A stretch of 6,465 nucleotides of DNA from Solirubrobacterales bacterium. Lineage in GTDB: Bacteria > Actinomycetota > Thermoleophilia > Solirubrobacterales > Solirubrobacteraceae. Position 1 is the first letter of the stretch. Each line of letters opens with the position of its first letter. Made by a program: the position numbers and the translations under genes. The notes under the pieces are model-generated. The model did no database searches. It had not been told where the DNA came from and worked only from the letters and a program-made list of their open reading frames with translations. Positions 1 to 4,827 of this stretch are shown piece by piece. The DNA lies in the NCBI GenBank assembly GCA_017354065.1, contig JAFMRN010000052.1, positions 4,388 through 10,852 of the forward strand. Direction: 5' to 3'.

Positions 1-13
1 CCCCCCCCCCCCC
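1..13. repeat. Poly-C homopolymer (13 C) at window edge
   Basis: The first 13 bases are all C, so the minus strand reads 13 G starting 9 bases after the stop codon of the acyl-CoA dehydrogenase gene ending at 22. The run may continue beyond the left edge. It could be a real G-tract in the 3' flank of the operon or a sequencing/assembly artefact at a contig end. I see no terminator hairpin in the 21 bases before the stop codon. Confidence 0.8.
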
Positions 14-21
14 GCCAGTGA

Positions 22-1269
22 CTATTTGAGCTCGGCGGAGGACTTGCCGAGCAGGTTCCTCGCGACGACCAGCTGCTGGATCTGCTGGGTGCCCTCGAAG
101 ATGTCGAGGATCTTCACGTCACGGGCCCACTTCTCGAGCAGCTCCGACTCGCCGTAGCCGACCGCGCCGGCCAGCTTCACGATGCGCAGACAGATGTCGG
201 TGGCCACACGTCCGGCCTTGGCCTTGGACATCGACGCCTCAACCGTGTTGGGCTTCTTGTTGTCGGCCATCCAGGCGGCACGCAGGGTCAGCAGACGCGC
301 CGCTTCCCACTCGGCCTCAAGCTCCACGAACTCCGCGGCAGCGCCCGACTGGGCGTGCAGCGGCACGTCGTAGTCGATCTCCAGGCCGGCCTTGGTGAAC
401 AGCTCCTTGCCACGCTCCAGCGCGGCACGCGCGACGCCGATCGACATACCCGCGACCAGCGGCCGCGTGTTGTCGAAGGTCTTCATGACGCCGGAGAAGC
501 CTTCCTTGGCGGTCTGGATCTCCGGAGAACCGAGCAGGTTCTCCTTCGGTACGCGCACGTCGTGGAGGCTGAAGTTCGCCGTGTCCGACGCCTTGCAGCC
601 GAGCTTGTGCTCGAGCCGGTCCAGGTGCAGGTTCGGGTTGTCGCGCTCGACGATGAAGCTCTTGATCGCGCCGCGGCCCTTGGAACGGTCCAGGGACGCC
701 CACACGACGATCAGCTCGGCACGATCGCCGGAGGTGACGAAGATCTTCTCGCCGTTGAGCACATACTCGCCGGTGGCCTCATCGAACTCGGCGGTCGCGC
801 GGATCGCAGCCGAGTCAGAGCCCGCCTCCGGCTCGGTGATCGCCATCGCCGCCCAGCGGCCGCCGAACTTCTCCAGCTGCTCCGGGGTCGCGACGGCGGC
901 GATTGCCGCCTGACCCAGGCCCTGGCGGGGCATGGTCAGCAGCAGGCCGGTGTCGCCCCAGCACATCTCCGTGATCGCCAGGACGGAGGCCATGTTGCCG
1001 CCGTTCTTGGTCGCGTTCGGGTCCTTGGGCTCCTTCGACGACTTGTCGTCCGTGGGCGTGCCGGAGGTCGCACCGGCGCCGCCCATCGCACCCGGATCGC
1101 CGGCGGCGATGCCGTCCAGCAGCGCGGCCAGGGAGTCGAGCTCCTTGGGGTACTCGTGCTCAGCCTTGTCGTACTTGCGGCTGTTGGTCCGGAAGACGTG
1201 CTCGGCGGCCTGGTTGGCCTGATAGATGAGCGTGTCGAACTTCTTGGGGACTTCGAGATTGATGGGCAT
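22..1269 (-). CDS. fadE23: Acyl-CoA dehydrogenase, FadE23-like, second gene of a pair
   Basis: This 415-residue cytoplasmic flavoenzyme should catalyse FAD-dependent alpha,beta-dehydrogenation of an acyl-CoA, passing electrons to electron-transfer flavoprotein. Visible family signatures are the AITEPEAGSD motif at 143-152, LNGEKIFVTSG at 171-181, FDNTRP at 265-270, and the C-terminal FEGTQQIQ at 391-398. Glu392 aligns with the catalytic base of medium-chain enzymes. Residues about 55-90 form a Gly/Ser/Asp/Lys-rich low-complexity linker where most family members have the compact segment leading to PEEYGG. The usual R-x-x-FG-x-P-x-x-x-x-Q motif is not recognisable around 290-310. I chose the ATG at 1269, giving MPINLEVPKKFD, over the longer frame from 1323 because the extra residues overlap the upstream gene and look unlike the family. 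Its A of ATG is the last base of the upstream TAA (TAATG), and GGAG lies 13 bases upstream, so translation is probably coupled. Architecture and gene order resemble mycobacterial FadE23 beside FadE24, recalled rather than searched; the substrate is unknown. Confidence 0.88.
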   Translation of the reverse strand: MPINLEVPKKFDTLIYQANQAAEHVFRTNSRKYDKAEHEYPKELDSLAALLDGIAAGDPGAMGGAGATSGTPTDDKSSKEPKDPNATKNGGNMASVLAITEMCWGDTGLLLTMPRQGLGQAAIAAVATPEQLEKFGGRWAAMAITEPEAGSDSAAIRATAEFDEATGEYVLNGEKIFVTSGDRAELIVVWASLDRSKGRGAIKSFIVERDNPNLHLDRLEHKLGCKASDTANFSLHDVRVPKENLLGSPEIQTAKEGFSGVMKTFDNTRPLVAGMSIGVARAALERGKELFTKAGLEIDYDVPLHAQSGAAAEFVELEAEWEAARLLTLRAAWMADNKKPNTVEASMSKAKAGRVATDICLRIVKLAGAVGYGESELLEKWARDVKILDIFEGTQQIQQLVVARNLLGKSSAELK

Positions 1270-2600
1270 TACGGAACCAGCACTCCCTCGATCAGACCCG
1301 CGGCGCGGAGGTCGCGATACCAACGCTCCACCGGGTGTTCCTTGGTGTATCCGTGGCCGCCCAGCAGCTGGACGCCATCAGACCCGATCTGCATGCCGTA
1401 CTTGGCGGCAAGCGTGCGCGCCAGCGCGACTTCCTTGCTGGCGTTCTTGCCGGCGTCGATCTGTGAGGCGGCGCGGTAGGTGACCAACCGCAGACCGTCG
1501 AGCTCGATCGCGATGTCGGCGACCTTGAAGGCCACCGCCTGGCGGTTGGAGACCGGCTCGCCGAAGGCGACGCGATCGTTCACGTACTGCTTGGTGTAGT
1601 CGAGGACGGCCTGGCCGGTACCGACAGTCAGCGCCGCCCAGCCGAGGCGTCCCAGCGCGATCAGTTCTTTGTAGACGTCCAGGTCGCCGTCACCCAGCAG
1701 GGCTCCGGCCGGGACCTTCACGTTCTCCAGCACCAGACGGCCGGTGCTGGCGGCACGCAGGCCCATGGCCGGCTCCGGCTCGGTTGCGACACCGTCGTTC
1801 TTGGACTCGACGATGAACAGGGCCGGGGAACCGTCCAGCTCGGCGCCGACGATGAACAGCTCGTCCTCAGCGGCGCGGGGCACCAGCGACTTGACGCCGT
1901 TCAGCGTGTAGCCGTCAGCGGACTTGGTCGCTTTGGTCTCGAGCTTGAGCGGGTCGAACAGTGCGGTCGGCTCGGTGATCGCAACGGCGGCCGGCGGCGG
2001 GTTCTCGCCGACGAACTCCGGCAGGTACTTGGCCTGCTGGTCGGCGTCACCCCAGAGGGACAACGCGGTCGAGACGCCGGCCGGTGCAAGCGCCGCAACC
2101 GCGACGCCAAGGTCGCCCTGGGCCAACGCTTCGGCCAGCAGGACGGCGGTTACCGCGGAACGCTCCTGGACCACGCCGCCGAGGCTCTCAGGGACGCCGA
2201 CGATCGCCAGGCCAAGCTCATTGGCTTGGTCGAGCAGCTCGGACGGGGTCTTGGCTGCCTCGTCGGCGTCGTGAGCGGCCGGGAGGATCTTCTCGAGCGC
2301 GAAGTCGCGGACCGACTCGGCCAGCATCTGCTGCTCGTCGGTCGGGGTGAGGTCAAACAGCTCCTTCGGCTTCTTGGCCGTGGGCTGGCGCTGAGGCGAA
2401 GTCAGCTTCGAGGTTGCCTTGAAGACGCGGCCCGCGGTGCCGGCGGCACGCACTGACTGTCTAGAAGAGTTGTAGAGGACTTTCTCCGCCGTGTCTCGGA
2501 TCCCGAGACGGTCGAGAAGCCCAGATGACGCGAACGCGTTAAGCGCTTGGAGACCGAAGGCGATCCCGCGTTCCGTCACAGTTTTCTGCTGCTGGGGCAT
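1269..2600 (-). CDS. fadE24: Acyl-CoA dehydrogenase, FadE24-like, first gene of a pair
   Basis: This 443-residue protein belongs to the acyl-CoA dehydrogenase family. Residues 1-80 are a basic, partly amphipathic extension, and the usual N-terminal helical domain starts near FDLTPTDEQQML at 82-93. The mid domain has AITEP at 207-211 but TALFDP follows in place of the usual AGSD. The C-terminal domain keeps R343-VAFGEPVSNRQ and QLLGGHGYTKEHPVERWYRDLR at 411-432. The chain ends at LIEGVLVP, so Glu438 aligns with the catalytic Glu of the IYEGT motif but the following QIQRLVIAR-type tail is missing. The ATG at 2600 is supported by an in-frame TAG three codons upstream. The ribosome site is weak (AAGG about 12 bases upstream). 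The stop overlaps the next gene by one base. Architecture matches what I recall of mycobacterial FadE24. The pair probably forms a heteromer; whether this subunit is catalytic is unclear. Confidence 0.87.
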   Translation of the reverse strand: MPQQQKTVTERGIAFGLQALNAFASSGLLDRLGIRDTAEKVLYNSSRQSVRAAGTAGRVFKATSKLTSPQRQPTAKKPKELFDLTPTDEQQMLAESVRDFALEKILPAAHDADEAAKTPSELLDQANELGLAIVGVPESLGGVVQERSAVTAVLLAEALAQGDLGVAVAALAPAGVSTALSLWGDADQQAKYLPEFVGENPPPAAVAITEPTALFDPLKLETKATKSADGYTLNGVKSLVPRAAEDELFIVGAELDGSPALFIVESKNDGVATEPEPAMGLRAASTGRLVLENVKVPAGALLGDGDLDVYKELIALGRLGWAALTVGTGQAVLDYTKQYVNDRVAFGEPVSNRQAVAFKVADIAIELDGLRLVTYRAASQIDAGKNASKEVALARTLAAKYGMQIGSDGVQLLGGHGYTKEHPVERWYRDLRAAGLIEGVLVP

Positions 2601-2624
2601 GGATGACTATGACCTTGTTTGGTG

Positions 2625-2642
2625 TTACGTCAGTTGATGTAA
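2625..2642. promoter_or_regulatory. 18-bp imperfect palindrome, candidate operator
   Basis: TTACGTCAGTTGATGTAA is an inverted repeat with 7 of 9 base pairs symmetric; only the fifth pair and the central pair fail. It lies 24 bases upstream of the acyl-CoA dehydrogenase start at 2600, where a repressor could block transcription of that operon. Size and symmetry suit a dimeric regulator such as a TetR-family protein, but no such gene is in the window. Function is inferred from position and symmetry. Confidence 0.4.
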
Positions 2643-2656
2643 TCCTGAACTCGAAG

Positions 2657-2664
2657 CGTATACG
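2657..2664. promoter_or_regulatory. 8-bp perfect palindrome CGTATACG in divergent region
   Basis: CGTATACG is self-complementary and sits roughly 60 bases upstream of the minus-strand operon start. On the minus strand TATACG also resembles a -10 hexamer (4 of 6 matches), but there is no acceptable -35 element at 16-18 bases, so I do not call a promoter. GAACT and AGTTC flank it at unequal distances. It could be a regulatory half-site cluster or chance. Confidence 0.2.
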
Positions 2665-2691
2665 AAAGTTCGTCGCGGGAGTTACGTGCCT

Positions 2692-2720
2692 GTGACGCCT
2701 CCGAGGTCGCGTGTGATAGT
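2692..2720 (+). promoter_or_regulatory. Possible sigma-70-type promoter for the two-component operon
   Basis: GTGACG at 2692-2697 (4 of 6 to TTGACA) is followed after 17 bases by GATAGT at 2715-2720 (4 of 6 to TATAAT, with the key second A and last T). Initiation would fall near 2727, giving a leader of about 40 bases to the ATG at 2768. The -10 lies inside the palindrome at 2713-2726, which would allow repression or autoregulation. Matches are modest. Confidence 0.3.
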
Positions 2721-2726
2721 TATCAC
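2713..2726. promoter_or_regulatory. Perfect inverted repeat GTGATA-GT-TATCAC, candidate operator
   Basis: Two perfect 6-bp arms are separated by 2 bases, in the divergent region 41 bases upstream of the response regulator start. It overlaps the best -10 candidate for that operon. OmpR-family regulators usually bind direct repeats, so a dimeric repressor of another family is an equally good candidate for the bound protein. No binding partner can be named from the window. Confidence 0.4.
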
Positions 2727-2767
2727 TTACGCGCCACTTACTGGCGATCCGCCATGCTCGGAGCTAC

Positions 2768-3424
2768 ATGCGAGTACTAGTGGTTGAAGACGAGCGCCGC
2801 CTGGCTGACGCCATTGCTCGTGGCCTGCGGCGCGAGGGGATGGCGGTCGACCTGGCCCTCGACGGTGATGAGGCGCTGGCCAAGAACACGGTCGTGCGCT
2901 ACGACGTGGTCGTGCTGGACCGCGACCTCCCCGGCGTGCACGGCGATCAGGTCTGCTCCCAGGTGCGCGGCGCGCGCCCTGAGACAGGAATCATCATGGT
3001 CACGGCCGCCGGCGAGGTTGATGATCTCGTCCAGGGGCTGGCCCTGGGCGCGGATGACTACCTGGCCAAGCCGTTCCGCTTTGCCGAGCTGGTTGCGCGG
3101 ATCCGGGCGCTGTCCCGACGCTCGGTACCCGCACGCCCGCCGCTGCTGGTCCACGGCGACCTGGAGCTGGACCCGGCCCGCCGCTCGGTCGCGCGCGGCG
3201 GTCGGCCGATTGAGCTGGCCCGCAAGGAGCTGGCCGTGCTGGAGACGCTGATGGAGGCCGACGGTGCCACCGTCTCCGCGGAGCAGCTGCTTGAACGCGT
3301 TTGGGACGAGCACACCGACCCGTTCACCAACGTCGTGCGGATGACGATCATGACCCTGCGCCGCAAACTCGGTGATCCGCCGGTGGTGGAGACGGTGATC
3401 GGCATCGGTTACCGGATGGTCTGA
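2768..3424 (+). CDS. OmpR/PhoB-family response regulator, CutR-like
   Basis: This 218-residue cytoplasmic transcription factor should be phosphorylated by the kinase encoded next to it. The receiver domain (about 1-115) has the acidic pocket Glu7-Asp8, phospho-acceptor Asp51 in LDRDLPG, Thr79 in MVTA, and Lys101 in YLAKPF: a complete active site. The winged-helix DNA-binding domain (about 125-218) has the recognition region NVVRMTIMTLRRKLG at 188-202 and ends in the typical ETVIGIGYRM. TIMTLRRKLG in place of the commoner VDVHISRLRRKL resembles the actinobacterial CutR branch. The ATG at 2768 gives the classic MRVLVVEDE start and has GGAG four bases upstream. The kinase gene starts two bases after the stop, so the two form an operon. 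The target genes are unknown; the divergent acyl-CoA dehydrogenase operon and its own promoter are natural candidates. Confidence 0.93.
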   Translation: MRVLVVEDERRLADAIARGLRREGMAVDLALDGDEALAKNTVVRYDVVVLDRDLPGVHGDQVCSQVRGARPETGIIMVTAAGEVDDLVQGLALGADDYLAKPFRFAELVARIRALSRRSVPARPPLLVHGDLELDPARRSVARGGRPIELARKELAVLETLMEADGATVSAEQLLERVWDEHTDPFTNVVRMTIMTLRRKLGDPPVVETVIGIGYRMV

Positions 3425-3426
3425 GC

Positions 3427-4629
3427 ATGGGACGGGGCCTGGGGAGACTGCCGCCTTGGACCATCCGCGCCCGGCTGACCCTGCTCTACGGGGCCGTGTT
3501 CCTGATCACCGGCGCGATCCTGCTGACGGTCGGGTACCTGCTGGTCCGCTCCAACCTGAACGTCCGGCTGAACGCCGCGGGCGAGCTGAGTGTCCGGCCG
3601 CCCCCACACGGCGCGGGCGCGCGGCTTGACGCGGCGATCTGGAGCTCGCTGCGCAACGAGCTGATCTCCTCGACGCTGCACAAGCTGCTGCGCGACTACA
3701 TCGGCGCGCTGATCCTGACCACGGCCGTGTCCGTGATGGCGGGCTGGTGGCTGGCGGGACGCGCGCTGGCGCCGTTGCGGCGGATCACCGCCACGGCCCA
3801 GCGTGTCTCAGGCGAGAACCTGGGGGAGCGGATCTCACTCGGCGGGCCTGAGGACGAGCTGCGCGAGCTGGCCGACACGTTTGATCGGATGCTGGTGCGG
3901 CTGGATGCGGCGTTCGCGTCACAGCGGGACTTTGTGGCCAACGCGAGCCATGAGCTGCGCACGCCGCTGACGATCATGCGGACCGAGGTCGATGTGGCGC
4001 TGGCCGACCCTGATGCCTCCACGGATGAGCTGCGCGGCATGGGGGAGGCCGTGCGCGAGACGATCGACCGCTCCGAGGCGCTGGTCGCCGCACTGTTGAT
4101 GCTGGCGCGCTCAGAGACCGTGTCCGTCGCCGAGGTCGCGGTTGACCTGGCGGAGCTGGCCGGCGACTGTGTAACGGACCTGCATCGCCGGGCGAAGGCT
4201 GCCGGCGTGGAGATCGTGACCGACCTGGGGCCGGCCGTGGCAGCCGGGGACCCGGCGCTGCTGGAGCGCCTGTTGGCGAACCTGATCGACAACGGGATCC
4301 GTTACAACGTCCCGGAGGGCGGGCGCCTGGAGGTCGTGACCGCGACGCTCGACGGGCGTGCGGAGGTCCGTGTCGCCAACACGGGACCGGTGATCGCGCC
4401 GGACAAGGTCGGGGTCCTGACCGAGCCGTTCCAGCGCGTGTCGCGCGGCGGAGACGGTTTTGGCCTGGGCCTGTCGATCGTCGCCTCAGTGGTGCGTGCC
4501 CATGACGGGGACCTGTCCGTGGTGGCGCCCGAGACCGGCGGCCTGGAGGTGACCGCGCGGTTCGCCGCAGATTCACGCAGCGCGGTGCCGGCCGATCGAA
4601 CGCTGATGTTCGGGCGGCGGGGTTCCTAG
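3427..4629 (+). CDS. Membrane sensor histidine kinase, CutS-like
   Basis: This 400-residue inner-membrane kinase is the likely partner of the preceding response regulator. A short basic N-terminus leads into TM1 (about 18-40), a small extracytoplasmic segment (about 41-90, no cysteine) and TM2 (about 92-111). A HAMP linker (about 108-162) follows. The HisKA domain carries NASHELRTP at 172-180 with phospho-acceptor His175. The ATP-binding domain has the N-box NLIDNGIRYN at 285-294, a degenerate G1 box ANTGPVI at 317-323 (Asn318 for the usual Asp, Val322 for the second Gly), and the G2 box GFGLGLSIV at 344-352. The degenerate G1 box is common in actinobacterial kinases of this type, to my knowledge, and need not mean inactivity. 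The start is two bases after the regulator's stop, with GGATGG seven bases upstream, within the regulator's last codons. With such a small sensor segment, the signal may be membrane- or envelope-related; no ligand can be assigned. Confidence 0.92.
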   Translation: MGRGLGRLPPWTIRARLTLLYGAVFLITGAILLTVGYLLVRSNLNVRLNAAGELSVRPPPHGAGARLDAAIWSSLRNELISSTLHKLLRDYIGALILTTAVSVMAGWWLAGRALAPLRRITATAQRVSGENLGERISLGGPEDELRELADTFDRMLVRLDAAFASQRDFVANASHELRTPLTIMRTEVDVALADPDASTDELRGMGEAVRETIDRSEALVAALLMLARSETVSVAEVAVDLAELAGDCVTDLHRRAKAAGVEIVTDLGPAVAAGDPALLERLLANLIDNGIRYNVPEGGRLEVVTATLDGRAEVRVANTGPVIAPDKVGVLTEPFQRVSRGGDGFGLGLSIVASVVRAHDGDLSVVAPETGGLEVTARFAADSRSAVPADRTLMFGRRGS

Positions 4630-4664
4630 CGGCGTGATTGTTGAGCGCGGGGTGTTTGGGGGAT

Positions 4665-4755
4665 AAAAAGAGGCGATTTCAAAACTTGTGCAAGCCGCAC
4701 ATTTGCCCGCGTCTTGGTTGGGCAGTCTGCACAAGATCTGAAACCGCCCCTTTTT
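4665..4755. repeat. 91-bp imperfect inverted repeat, 34-bp arms
   Basis: Arms 4665-4698 and 4722-4755 are inverted copies matching at 27 of 34 positions, around a 23-base centre. The longest uninterrupted block is CTTGTGCA at 4685-4692 against TGCACAAG at 4728-4735. The outer ends are an A5 run and a T5 run. In a plus-strand RNA, most of the seven differences would be A-C clashes. In a minus-strand RNA, five become G-U wobbles, leaving two mismatches. Inner alternatives exist: TGTGC/GCACA at 4687-4701 and TGCCC/GGGCA at 4704-4724. It may be a palindromic mobile or repetitive element, a terminator, or a structured RNA. Confidence 0.75.
4665..4755 (+). terminator. Possible rho-independent terminator for the two-component operon
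   Basis: Starting 36 bases after the kinase stop codon, the inverted repeat has a base-proximal stem G-x-GGCG paired with CGCC-x-C, immediately followed by TTTTT at 4751-4755. The minus strand shows the mirror arrangement (CGCCTC then TTTTT), so it could work in both directions. The stem is much longer and the loop larger than in a standard terminator, and the A-C clashes weaken the plus-strand hairpin. Termination is therefore a plausible but not certain role. Confidence 0.4.
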
Positions 4756-4758
4756 GGG

Positions 4759-4764
4759 TATAGA
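4759..4764 (+). promoter_or_regulatory. Possible -10 element for acetoacetyl-CoA synthetase gene
   Basis: TATAGA (5 of 6 to TATAAT, although the usual final T is absent) lies four bases after the inverted repeat and would give a leader of about 57 bases. The best -35 partner is CTGAAA at 4738-4743, at a short 15-base spacing and inside the right arm of the repeat, so support is weak. The remaining leader holds a GC-rich palindrome GGCGCGCGCC at 4785-4794 and a small CGCG hairpin at 4811-4824 close to the start codon. Confidence 0.22.
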
Positions 4765-4827
4765 ACACCGCCGCTTTAACAATCGGCGCGCGCCTCCGTG
4801 GTCCCCGAAGCGCGATACTGCGCGAGC

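Noticed and set aside
1269..1290. C-terminal shortening of the first dehydrogenase as a frameshift
   Set aside because: The stop overlaps the next start in a clean TAATG junction, and the FadE24-like proteins I recall end at the same place, so this is a family trait rather than damage.
1270..1323. Longer N-terminus for the second dehydrogenase
   Set aside because: The extra 18 residues are Arg/Ser/Gly-rich, overlap the upstream gene and do not resemble the family; the ATG at 1269 sits at a TAATG coupling junction.
355..1479. 374-codon open frame on the plus strand opposite the dehydrogenase genes
   Set aside because: It lies antisense to two well-conserved genes, its product is Arg/Leu/Gly-rich with no recognisable domain, and GC-rich genes commonly leave such long antisense frames.
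4630..4827. tRNA, small protein gene or CRISPR in the gap before the synthetase
   Set aside because: No cloverleaf, no supported short frame with a ribosome site, and no spaced direct repeats; the gap is explained by the inverted repeat and a leader.
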